Shown here: positions 1-5,302 of the stretch, piece by piece
Layout of the letters: every line of letters starts with the position of its first letter
Position numbering within the stretch: position 1 is the first letter of the stretch
Source of the DNA: Oscillospiraceae bacterium
GTDB taxonomy: Bacteria; Bacillota; Clostridia; Oscillospirales; Ruminococcaceae
NCBI GenBank assembly: GCA_017848155.1
Contig: JAGAKC010000157.1
Coordinates: forward strand, 1-5,302
Length of the DNA: 5,302 bases
Direction of reading: 5' to 3'
Notes under the pieces: generated by a model
Databases searched by the model: none
The model's input: only the letters and a program-made list of their open reading frames with translations
Told to the model about the DNA's origin: nothing
Translations under genes and position numbers: made by a program

Positions 1-54
1 GATGCTGATCCGACGTTCTACCATATAACAACAAAGCAGATATCCTGGTTGTAA
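1..54 (+). CDS. Possible C-terminal tail of an upstream gene (partial)
   Basis: Frame 1 is open from the first base of the window and reads DADPTFYHITTKQISWL followed by TAA at 52-54. The stretch is too short to identify a family. It is treated as coding because the stop falls exactly in the loop of a terminator-like hairpin (41-73), which is where a gene end is expected, and because the next gene starts downstream on the same strand behind its own promoter. The composition (aromatic and charged residues, no odd repeats) is compatible with a protein tail. It could equally be a chance open frame of 17 codons; the sequence before this window would settle it. Confidence 0.4.
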   Translation, partial: DADPTFYHITTKQISWL

Positions 55-73
55 AACCTGGGTATCGCTTTTT
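41..73 (+). terminator. Likely intrinsic terminator overlapping the upstream stop codon
   Basis: The arms 41-50 (TATCCTGGTT) and 55-64 (AACCTGGGTA) pair as a 10-bp stem with one T-T mismatch (46/59) and one G-T wobble (43/62), around a GTAA loop at 51-54. Four bases later a run of five T follows at 69-73. The stop codon of the putative upstream frame (52-54) lies in the loop. Stem plus T run is the usual rho-independent layout, but the stem is imperfect and the T run is short and not immediately adjacent, so efficiency is uncertain. Confidence 0.45.
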
Positions 74-108
74 GTATATAATGTCTAATAGTATTTGTTC
101 ACATTTTA

Positions 109-117
109 TGATATAAT
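109..117 (+). promoter_or_regulatory. Extended -10 promoter for the chemoreceptor gene
   Basis: TGATATAAT at 109-117 is a perfect extended -10 element (TGn followed by TATAAT) of the housekeeping sigma-A type. No good -35 box lies 16-18 nt upstream (89-94 reads TAGTAT), which extended -10 promoters tolerate. Transcription would start near 124, giving a leader of about 46 nt. No SigD-like motif (TAAA...GCCGATAA) of the kind that often drives motility genes was seen. A second TATAAT at 77-82 exists, also without a well-spaced -35. The predicted start of transcription lies downstream of the TTG codon at 95, which argues against that codon as translation start. Confidence 0.5.
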
Positions 118-158
118 TGTAATAATAAACTGTCGGTGGTGTCGGCAAAAAATTTTAT

Positions 159-162
159 GGAG
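159..162 (+). promoter_or_regulatory. Ribosome binding site that decides the chemoreceptor start
   Basis: GGAG at 159-162 sits 7 nt before ATG 170-172, a normal distance. The longer open frame from TTG at 95 has no comparable site, begins upstream of the predicted transcript, and adds 25 residues with no role in a receptor whose N terminus is normally a short basic segment before the first membrane helix. Confidence 0.7.
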
Positions 163-169
163 AACTATT

Positions 170-2152
170 ATGAAAGAAAAGAAATCATGCAAAACCAAAG
201 CTGTAAGGGCGAGAAAAACTTCCAGACTCGGTCTGCGTCTTGTAACCATCGTGTCCCTGATCGTTGTGGCAGTATCTATTGCCCTCACGGTTTTCTCAAT
301 GTCGCTTTCTCTTTCGCTCAGCACCGATCTGGTAACAGATCATGCGGCATCAGGTGTCCGTGTGCTGCAGTATGACCTTGATGTTGAGATCAGATCGCTT
401 GCTGCGACCATATCCAATTGGTCAGGTACAGGCTTCCTTGGAAGCTGTGTGAAGAGCGGCACATATACCCAGATGGACAGCTACTGGGAAAAGGAGGGCT
501 ACAGTGAGTATTACTACGGTGCAATTCTGGATACATCCGGCGCTGTGCTGTGGCAGACTCCCAATTATAAATTATCTGCTGTAAATATTTCAAATGCGGT
601 TTCTGGCGAAACAGTAATATCCTATGCAGGAGATGCAAATGTCCCACTGTCGCTTCAGTGTATCGTTCCTGTTGTAAGGTCAGCAGAAATAACAGGTGTT
701 ATGGTGGCTGGTATCGATCTTCAGGATACGGCTGTGCTGGATGCAGTTAAAGAGAAATCCATCTGTGAGGTAACTCTTTTCAGTGGAAATACACGTTATT
801 CAACAACTGTTATCGGAAGTGACGGAAATAGGGCAATCGGCACACAGATGACCTCGGCAGTAGAGAATACAGTCATTGCTAAGGGCGAGGAGTATCTCGG
901 AGAGGCTGATATCCTCGGTCAGAATCATTTTGTACATTATACACCTATCAACGATATCGACGGTAATGTGATCGGTGCGTTTTTTGCAGGTATCTCATCA
1001 GCTGATTTCGACAATATGAAATTATCTGTCATGGCGATCTGCGTCATATTGGTATTGGTCGCTTGTATGGGTGCAGGTGTGCTTTTGTACATCATTATCG
1101 ATCGTATGATAAATAAACCTCTCAACGAGGCAAATCGTATCGCTGATGAGATCGTAAGCGGTGAGCTGAGCACACCGCCCAGCGCCTTTAAGTTCGGTAA
1201 TGATGAAATGGGCGATTTTGCGAGAAAGATAGAGAGCACAAAGCAGGAGCTCAATTCTTACATAAGTGACATCAACAATGTTCTCAGCAACATGGCGGAT
1301 GGTGATTTCTCCAAGGTGAACAGTATTGCTTATGTCGGAGATTTCGCAGAGATCGGCACTTCGTTCAATACTATCCATACAAATCTTGGTGAGATCGTTG
1401 CCAATCTGAACAAGGCTGCCGAAGATGTAACTGTAGGCGCAGGCCAGATAGCTGACGGTTCGCAGATACTTGCAGATGGTACTATCACACAGGCTTCTGC
1501 GATAAACGAGCTGTCTGATTCTGTAAACGATATTTCCGAACAGATCGAACGCAGCTCTGACAATGCATCACGTGCCGATGAGCTTTCCAAGCAGACAGCA
1601 GCAAAGATCGGTGAGCAGGATACTAAGATCGGAAATATGATAAATGCAATGGAAGATATCAAGAATAAGTCCAATGAGATCAGTGGTATCATCAAGACTA
1701 TTGAAGATATTGCGTTCCAGACAAATATCCTTGCACTGAACGCAGCAATTGAGGCTGCAAGAGCAGGCGAGGCAGGTAAGGGCTTTGCTGTGGTTGCCGA
1801 TGAGGTAAGAAACCTTGCAGCTAAGTCTGCTGAAGCTGCAAACAGCACGACATCTCTTATTTCTGCTACTATCGAGTCTGTAAATAATGGTAATACCATA
1901 GCAGCGGAAACTGCCCAGACCATGACAGAGGTCATGGAGATAAGTGGTCAGACCAATGCTCTGATCGCTGATATTTCTGCGGGAGCTATAGCACAGGAGG
2001 AAGCTGTAAAGCAGATAACCGAAAGGATTGCAAAGATCACTGAGGTAGTTCAGCAGAACTCTGCCACCGCAGAGGAAAGTGCCGCATCCTGTGAGGAGCT
2101 CAGCGGTCAGGCTGATATGCTGAAGGAGCAGATCGCACAGCTTACTGTATGA
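170..2152 (+). CDS. Methyl-accepting chemotaxis protein, transmembrane, Cache-type sensor
   Basis: This 660-residue chemoreceptor senses a ligand outside the cell and controls the CheA kinase at the inner face of the membrane. In order: a basic N terminus (1-23); membrane helix about 24-46; an extracellular sensor about 47-285, which looks like a double Cache domain, its distal part carrying [27 protein letters not shown] (about 257-275); membrane helix about 286-310; HAMP from about 311 ([19 protein letters not shown]); a second HAMP-like segment about 363-410 ([26 protein letters not shown]); then a long coiled-coil signalling domain. Its hairpin tip (about 507-550) is near-invariant: [35 protein letters not shown]. 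Methylation-type Glu pairs occur in [14 protein letters not shown] near the end. The protein ends QLTV, so the C-terminal pentapeptide tether for CheR/CheB is absent. No chemotaxis gene is adjacent; it appears monocistronic, with its own promoter and a hairpin behind it. Start chosen at ATG 170 (GGAG 7 nt upstream). Family is certain; ligand unknown. Confidence 0.95.
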   Translation: MKEKKSCKTKAVRARKTSRLGLRLVTIVSLIVVAVSIALTVFSMSLSLSLSTDLVTDHAASGVRVLQYDLDVEIRSLAATISNWSGTGFLGSCVKSGTYTQMDSYWEKEGYSEYYYGAILDTSGAVLWQTPNYKLSAVNISNAVSGETVISYAGDANVPLSLQCIVPVVRSAEITGVMVAGIDLQDTAVLDAVKEKSICEVTLFSGNTRYSTTVIGSDGNRAIGTQMTSAVENTVIAKGEEYLGEADILGQNHFVHYTPINDIDGNVIGAFFAGISSADFDNMKLSVMAICVILVLVACMGAGVLLYIIIDRMINKPLNEANRIADEIVSGELSTPPSAFKFGNDEMGDFARKIESTKQELNSYISDINNVLSNMADGDFSKVNSIAYVGDFAEIGTSFNTIHTNLGEIVANLNKAAEDVTVGAGQIADGSQILADGTITQASAINELSDSVNDISEQIERSSDNASRADELSKQTAAKIGEQDTKIGNMINAMEDIKNKSNEISGIIKTIEDIAFQTNILALNAAIEAARAGEAGKGFAVVADEVRNLAAKSAEAANSTTSLISATIESVNNGNTIAAETAQTMTEVMEISGQTNALIADISAGAIAQEEAVKQITERIAKITEVVQQNSATAEESAASCEELSGQADMLKEQIAQLTV

Positions 2153-2171
2153 TGTTTTTGATAACATCATA
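2148..2171 (+). terminator. Small hairpin containing the chemoreceptor stop codon
   Basis: TATGATGTT (2148-2156) pairs perfectly with AACATCATA (2163-2171) around the loop TTTGAT. The stop TGA (2150-2152) is inside the 5' arm. The stem is 9 bp but A/T-rich and has no T run after it, so on its own it is a weak terminator; it may protect the 3' end or act together with the stronger hairpin at 2200-2231. Confidence 0.35.
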
Positions 2172-2199
2172 ATTTGGAGTCACATTTGATATTCTCATC

Positions 2200-2231
2200 T
2201 ACCCCTGAAAGGCGGATGCTTTTCAGGGGTA
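2200..2231 (+). terminator. Strong hairpin, probable transcription end of the chemoreceptor unit
   Basis: T+ACCCCTGAAA (2200-2210) is exactly complementary to TTTCAGGGGT+A (2221-2231), 11 bp. Inside it 2211-2213 (GGC) pairs with 2218-2220 (GCT) including one G-T wobble, leaving the four-base loop GGAT: 14 bp in all. It sits 48 nt past the stop codon. The following bases (ACTCTTATACG) do not form a convincing T run, and the complementary strand has none either. It is called a terminator from position and stability; an RNA 3'-end stabilising structure or a processing site is an alternative. Confidence 0.55.
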
Positions 2232-2389
2232 ACTCTTATACGCTTTGTGCGTCCACAATGCCCCATTTTGTCATTTCTGACTATTCAAAACGCAGCTTCG
2301 TAATACCTGATCACATCATTCATTAACGAATAAATAAAGCTGATAAGAAACGGTCGCCTGCAAAAAATGGGTATGCAATTTATGCATCG

Positions 2390-2410
2390 TTGATAGTTGA
2401 CAATTGATCG
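2390..2410 (+). repeat. Three 7-nt units starting with TTGA
   Basis: TTGATAG (2390-2396), TTGACAA (2397-2403) and TTGATCG (2404-2410) share TTGA at an exact 7-nt period. The middle unit supplies the -35 box of the downstream promoter. It is short enough to be chance, but repeats of this type could be a degenerate remnant of a dispersed intergenic repeat or a binding site array. Confidence 0.4.
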
Positions 2411-2425
2411 TTTTTTTGATATATT
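2397..2425 (+). promoter_or_regulatory. Near-consensus sigma-A promoter of the glycan/heptose operon
   Basis: A consensus -35 TTGACA (2397-2402) is followed, 17 nt later, by the -10 TATATT (2420-2425), which is preceded by TGA (2417-2419), giving also an extended -10. The spacer contains a run of T. Start of transcription is expected near 2432, leaving a leader of about 73 nt before the ATG at 2505. This is the best promoter in the window. No comparable promoter was seen before the next two genes, which supports a single transcript. Confidence 0.7.
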
Positions 2426-2457
2426 TTAATATAGTTGTACAAATTGCATTTTAGGTT

Positions 2458-2480
2458 AGACCGCAAAGATAAAGACCGCA
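2458..2480 (+). repeat. 8-bp direct repeat in the operon leader
   Basis: AGACCGCA occurs at 2458-2465 and again at 2473-2480, separated by AAGATAA, so the period is 15 nt. It lies within the predicted untranslated leader, just before the ribosome site AAAGGA at 2487-2492. A protein binding site downstream of the promoter is possible; chance duplication is also possible. Confidence 0.4.
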
Positions 2481-2504
2481 TCATAGAAAGGACAGAACCG
2501 ATAG

Positions 2505-4373
2505 ATGAGCAAGAAAACAAATACCGGATCCACAACAGTGAAAAATGTTGTGAAAGATTTTGCCGATATCATATCCGCCCGTAAAATCGAAAGTGTGCTG
2601 TGTTTGCTTGGCGTTCTTTTGTCGTGTGCTGTTTTCAGATATATAGACGGACTTTCATTTACCGCATGGTCGCTTGAGATATTCGATTCGCTGTTTCGGG
2701 GGGGCTTTTCGGGGTTTGGTGAGCTTATGTCGCAGAATCTCTGGAGTGCTCCTCACGGAACGCTGTTCGATCATGAGATAACCTGTGCGATATGGGGAAT
2801 ATGGAATCTGCCGCTGCTGCTGATACATTACATCTTCAAGACCGATCATGTTATTACTGCGCCTATGTATATGTGGTCGAAGATGTTTCTGGTAGTTATT
2901 CTTATAGCAACGGGATATGTCTGTTATAAGATCGTAACTCACCTCAGCGCTGACAAAAAGCGAGGAACGCTTGCGTGTCTGCTTATCTGGGGTTCAGCAA
3001 CAGCTGTTCTCATATCCATTGGTTTTTCGGCTCAGGATGAGATCTTATATATGTTCCTGCTGTTGCTGGGACTGTATGATGTCCTTGTCGGTAAAGTGGA
3101 TCGCTCTTTGATATGGATGTCGTTATGCTGTATAATAAATCCCGTGATGCTGTTGTTCGTCGCCCTGATATATATTTCTGCGTGCGAGAGATGTGTTGGG
3201 ATGATATTGAGAATAGCAGCTGTATGCGGTGTATTGGCTTTGCGGATGATAGCACTTCCGATGGCTTTTGATAACAGCAGATATGTGGACTGGTACTTCG
3301 GCAGGGCTGTGATCAGCGCCGGAAACAGCGGAATTTCTCTTTTTATTGTTGTAATCGCATTTGTATATTTGGCGCAGTTCTTCGTTAAACGAAAGGACGT
3401 GGACGAAAGAAACAGATTTCTTTGTTATTCGCTTTCCATCGTTTCGCTTGCTATGTGTACATTTTGCTGGTTGCATTTTTACAGATTTTTTACCTGTGTT
3501 CCTTTTATGGCGATAAGCCTGATGATAACGAAAAACGAGAAGGCTGTATCAGGCGGCTTGGTCGGATTCTGTATTTTTGAGTATTGTAAAACCATAGTAG
3601 CCTGCTCAGACAGTGCCTGCCTTAACCTTAAAAGTACATTCGGCTATGTCCAGAATGTGACAGGGTGCAACGAAGCATACGATCAATCCTTTTTTGAGAT
3701 ACTTTGCAGCTTTTTCCCGATACTCAGATCTGCTGTGCCGATCATTGGCGGCATTGCGTTGATATGCGGCATATGGGTATTGTGCGTTGCTTACCCGCGT
3801 CAGAAGTGCGAGTTTAACAGTCGCATTCCTATAAGAGCAGGAACGCTGGTATGGACAGCGGCTCCGTTGTTGTTTACGTTGGCTTTTCTGCTTGTTCTTG
3901 CGAGGGTCGATATCGTAGAGAGCAACATTGAGCATGATGACATTTTAGCGTCGCCGTTCTCTGACAGTCATTGCATCGAGCAGTATTACAGGGGGGACTC
4001 TGCGTCCGCTGTCAGCGTTACGGTAAGGACTGTGACCTGGGGAAGACGGTATCCTTATGCTCAAAGGGTATGCATGGAGATAGTTGATGCGGACACTGAT
4101 GAAGTTGTCGGATATACCGAGTGTTCTCCCAATGACTTTAAGGATAACAATTTTTATACTCTTAATGTCAGAGGTGTGACAATAAAGGAAGATGAATGGT
4201 ATATATTCAGGTTTTCCTGTAAAAACAGCGGAGATGCTGAGGAGAACGGAATATATTTCCTTCGCTCGGATGCGGGAACAGCTGATCCCGATCGGCATTA
4301 TGCTGTATCAGAAATTGATGGTACAGCTACGATGTGCGATTACGATATAGTCAGCAAGATAGTGACTTTTTGA
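2505..4373 (+). CDS. Polytopic membrane protein, GT-C glycosyltransferase-like, with exported C-terminal domain
   Basis: This 622-residue integral membrane protein cannot be firmly assigned to a named family. A cytoplasmic N terminus (1-28) is followed by roughly 11-13 membrane helices (about 29-46, 93-111, 124-143, 155-173, 178-196, 200-226, 231-253, 276-294, 305-325, 347-368, 409-429, 446-466) and a soluble tail of about 155 residues (468-622). The tail is rich in beta-type alternation (SVTVRTV, RVCMEIVDADTDEVVGYTE, DEWYIFRFSC) and is probably a beta-sandwich outside the membrane. A large first loop with acidic residues (about 47-92), the segment ending AIWGIWNLPLLL, and FSAQDEILYMFLLLLGL (174-190) resemble GT-C enzymes that use polyprenyl-linked sugars in surface glycan assembly. 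That role is inferred and supported by the heptose genes that follow after 64 nt. The ribosome site AAAGGA (2487-2492) is 12 nt from ATG, rather far. Codons 65-67 contain a G7 run. It has 28 Cys. Alternatives are a flippase, a polymerase or an accessory protein. Confidence 0.55.
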   Translation: MSKKTNTGSTTVKNVVKDFADIISARKIESVLCLLGVLLSCAVFRYIDGLSFTAWSLEIFDSLFRGGFSGFGELMSQNLWSAPHGTLFDHEITCAIWGIWNLPLLLIHYIFKTDHVITAPMYMWSKMFLVVILIATGYVCYKIVTHLSADKKRGTLACLLIWGSATAVLISIGFSAQDEILYMFLLLLGLYDVLVGKVDRSLIWMSLCCIINPVMLLFVALIYISACERCVGMILRIAAVCGVLALRMIALPMAFDNSRYVDWYFGRAVISAGNSGISLFIVVIAFVYLAQFFVKRKDVDERNRFLCYSLSIVSLAMCTFCWLHFYRFFTCVPFMAISLMITKNEKAVSGGLVGFCIFEYCKTIVACSDSACLNLKSTFGYVQNVTGCNEAYDQSFFEILCSFFPILRSAVPIIGGIALICGIWVLCVAYPRQKCEFNSRIPIRAGTLVWTAAPLLFTLAFLLVLARVDIVESNIEHDDILASPFSDSHCIEQYYRGDSASAVSVTVRTVTWGRRYPYAQRVCMEIVDADTDEVVGYTECSPNDFKDNNFYTLNVRGVTIKEDEWYIFRFSCKNSGDAEENGIYFLRSDAGTADPDRHYAVSEIDGTATMCDYDIVSKIVTF

Positions 4374-4437
4374 TTGAACTAAAGAACTTTGAAAGGCATT
4401 TGTTTGCTCTTTTTCAACAACGACAGAAAGGAAAGCT

Positions 4438-5100
4438 ATGAAGAAAAAGGAATTGGATTCAGGTCAGCTAAAAGCAGAGCTATTGTCCCGTTATCCCGAG
4501 CTGGAATATTGTGTTAATGAATTTGACGCTGCCTATCAGATATTGCTGGAATGTTACAGAAACGGCAACAAGGTACTTGTGGCAGGAAACGGAGGAAGTG
4601 CCGCCGACAGCGAGCACATCGTGGGCGAGCTGATGAAATCCTTTCTTTTTGTCAGAAAGCTTGATGATGCATTTACAAGTGAACTGAAAAAGCTCTACGG
4701 CTCTGACGGAGAAAAGCTGTCGGCACAGCTGGAAGGAGGACTTCCCGCTATTTCGCTTACTTCAATGCCTGCGCTTTCTACTGCTTATGCAAATGACGCA
4801 TCGTCAGCGGCTTGCTTTGCCCAGATGACGCAGACCCTCGGAAGAGAGGGAGATGTGTTTATCGGTATAACCACATCGGGAAATTCTGAAAATATACTGC
4901 TGGCATTTATGGCAGCTAAAGCAAGACATATGAAAACTATCTGTCTTACAGGCAGAAGCGGCGGAAGATGCAAAGCCGTTTCGGATGTTTGTGTATGTGT
5001 TCCTGAGGATGAAACCTTCAGGATACAGGAGCTGCATCTCCCGATATATCATACCCTATGCGCTATGGCTGAGGCTGATCTGTTTGAAGAAAACAAATGA
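4438..5100 (+). CDS. gmhA: D-sedoheptulose 7-phosphate isomerase (SIS domain, GmhA type)
   Basis: This cytoplasmic enzyme converts sedoheptulose 7-phosphate to D-glycero-D-manno-heptose 7-phosphate, the first step of nucleotide-heptose synthesis. The 220-residue protein is one SIS domain. The phosphate-binding loop is AGNGGSAADSEHIVGEL (49-65); E64 aligns with catalytic Glu65 of E. coli GmhA. A second phosphate motif is ITTSGNSENIL (144-154). RIQELHLPIYH (195-205) places Q197 and H205 on E. coli Gln172 and His180. All expected active-site residues are present. It is about 28 residues longer than E. coli GmhA, mainly through an insert at about 70-100 (KLDDAFTSELKKLYGSDGE...). This insert is also found in a clostridial branch of these proteins, so it is not a defect. 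Start ATG 4438 has AGAAAGGA (4425-4432) 5 nt upstream. It lies 64 nt after the membrane protein gene with no promoter seen, and 16 nt before the heptose kinase, which strengthens the heptose assignment over other SIS isomerases such as those acting on hexose phosphates. Confidence 0.88.
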   Translation: MKKKELDSGQLKAELLSRYPELEYCVNEFDAAYQILLECYRNGNKVLVAGNGGSAADSEHIVGELMKSFLFVRKLDDAFTSELKKLYGSDGEKLSAQLEGGLPAISLTSMPALSTAYANDASSAACFAQMTQTLGREGDVFIGITTSGNSENILLAFMAAKARHMKTICLTGRSGGRCKAVSDVCVCVPEDETFRIQELHLPIYHTLCAMAEADLFEENK

Positions 5101-5116
5101 TTAAGGTAGTGTAATA

Positions 5117-5302
5117 ATGGATATAAACCGTCTTTATGATTTCAAAAAAATAAACGTGTTGGTTGCGGGAGACCTGATGCTTGATGATTATATCGGAGGT
5201 GATGTTCACCGTATCTCTCCCGAATCCCCTGTGCCCGTGCTTGATGTTAAATGGGAAAGCACAATGCTTGGCGGTGCGGGAAATGTTATCAACAACATCA
5301 CC
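5117..5302 (+). CDS. hldE: D-glycero-beta-D-manno-heptose 7-phosphate kinase, HldE/HldA type (N-terminal part, cut by window)
   Basis: Only the first 62 codons are present; the frame is open to the window edge. The enzyme uses ATP to phosphorylate heptose 7-phosphate at O-1, directly after the GmhA step. The fragment matches the start of a PfkB/ribokinase-family sugar kinase: VLVAGDLMLDDYIGG (14-28) with the substrate-binding GD..LD, then VHRISPESPVPVLDV (30-44), which is characteristic of HldE (the E. coli protein has a very similar RISPEAPVPV), then LGGAGNVINNI (51-61), the glycine-rich PfkB signature. Start ATG 5117 has AAGG (5103-5106) 10 nt upstream and lies 16 nt after the isomerase stop, so the two genes are surely co-transcribed. 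Whether a C-terminal nucleotidyltransferase domain is fused (bifunctional HldE) or missing (HldA) cannot be seen. Other PfkB kinases are less likely given RISPESPVPV and the gmhA neighbour. Confidence 0.85.
   Translation, partial: MDINRLYDFKKINVLVAGDLMLDDYIGGDVHRISPESPVPVLDVKWESTMLGGAGNVINNIT

Larger units (their letters stand above)
2153..2504. other. Gene-free stretch between chemoreceptor and glycan operon
   Basis: This stretch of 352 bases holds two hairpins at its left end (2148-2171 and 2200-2231), a near-consensus promoter at 2397-2425, a short TTGA repeat around it, and an 8-bp direct repeat in the predicted leader. Between about 2232 and 2389 nothing coding is supported: the only short frame seen (2258-2326, 22 codons) has no ribosome site. 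No tRNA, riboswitch or mobile-element ends were recognised. Confidence 0.6.

Noticed and set aside
95..169. N-terminal extension of the chemoreceptor from a TTG codon at 95
   Set aside because: The TTG lies upstream of the predicted transcription start (about 124), has no ribosome site, and the 25 extra residues do not fit a receptor N terminus. ATG 170 has a well-placed GGAG.
124..169. A c-di-GMP or other riboswitch in the chemoreceptor leader
   Set aside because: The leader is only about 46 nt and shows none of the conserved riboswitch core motifs; the TGTCGG duplication at 131-145 is too short to mean anything.
1330..1935. 201-codon open frame on the - strand inside the chemoreceptor gene
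   Set aside because: It lies antisense to the conserved signalling domain. Its Ala/Ser/Ile-rich sequence mirrors the biased coiled-coil coding, and it has no independent promoter or recognisable domain.
1568..2170. 200-codon Leu/Cys/Ser-rich open frame on the - strand
   Set aside because: It is a shadow of the chemoreceptor 3' half, with no family resemblance and no start-site signals.
2258..2326. 22-codon frame starting ATG in the intergenic region
   Set aside because: No ribosome site precedes the ATG, the length is within chance, and the sequence has no membrane or toxin-like character.
2262..2371. Complementary CCCATTTT (2262-2269) and AAAATGGG (2364-2371) as a long-range stem or element ends
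   Set aside because: Only 8 bp, A/T-rich, 94 nt apart, no further pairing inward, no flanking target duplication and no coding content between.
4388..4418. Possible hairpin TTGAAAGG / TTTTTCAA between the membrane protein and gmhA
   Set aside because: About 8 bp with two G-T pairs and a large loop, no T run after it. It is too weak to call a terminator and the two genes look co-transcribed.
4645..4740. Insert in the GmhA protein (about residues 70-100) as a novel domain
   Set aside because: From memory, a similar insert with the same following motif (LPAISL...ALSTA..ND) is found in clostridial SIS proteins of this branch, so it is a lineage feature rather than a new domain.

Overview
The window reads like a piece of a Gram-positive, anaerobic Firmicutes chromosome, most likely a Ruminococcus-type member of the Oscillospiraceae. 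This is a judgement from the style of the chemoreceptor and SIS-domain proteins, the AAAGGA-type ribosome sites, the Cys-rich proteins and the moderate base composition; no rRNA or marker gene is present to prove it. All recognisable genes lie on the + strand.

Layout. (1) Bases 1-54 look like the last 17 codons of an upstream gene. Its stop codon sits in the loop of a hairpin followed by TTTTT, a likely intrinsic terminator. (2) An extended -10 promoter at about 109-117 precedes a complete transmembrane methyl-accepting chemotaxis protein (170-2152, 660 aa). It is a monocistronic unit, closed by a small hairpin that contains the stop codon and by a stronger 14-bp hairpin at 2200-2231. (3) A 352-base gene-free stretch follows. 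It ends in a near-consensus promoter (TTGACA, 17 nt, TGATATATT) set in a short 7-nt-period TTGA repeat, with an 8-bp direct repeat in the predicted leader. (4) That promoter appears to drive an operon of at least three genes: a 622-aa polytopic membrane protein with an exported C-terminal domain (GT-C glycosyltransferase-like, not firmly identified), a GmhA-type sedoheptulose 7-phosphate isomerase, and the first 62 codons of an HldE/HldA-type heptose 7-phosphate kinase, cut by the window end.

How it fits together. GmhA converts sedoheptulose 7-phosphate to D-glycero-D-manno-heptose 7-phosphate, and the PfkB-type kinase then phosphorylates O-1. The two consecutive genes therefore encode the first two steps of nucleotide-activated heptose synthesis, of the ADP-heptose type judging by the kinase family. 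The membrane protein ahead of them is plausibly the consumer side, transferring a sugar to a surface glycan. The operon is best read as the start of a heptose-containing cell-surface polysaccharide locus in a bacterium expected to lack LPS. The chemoreceptor is a separate transcription unit with no visible functional link.

No tRNA, rRNA, CRISPR array, insertion sequence or recognisable riboswitch was seen.
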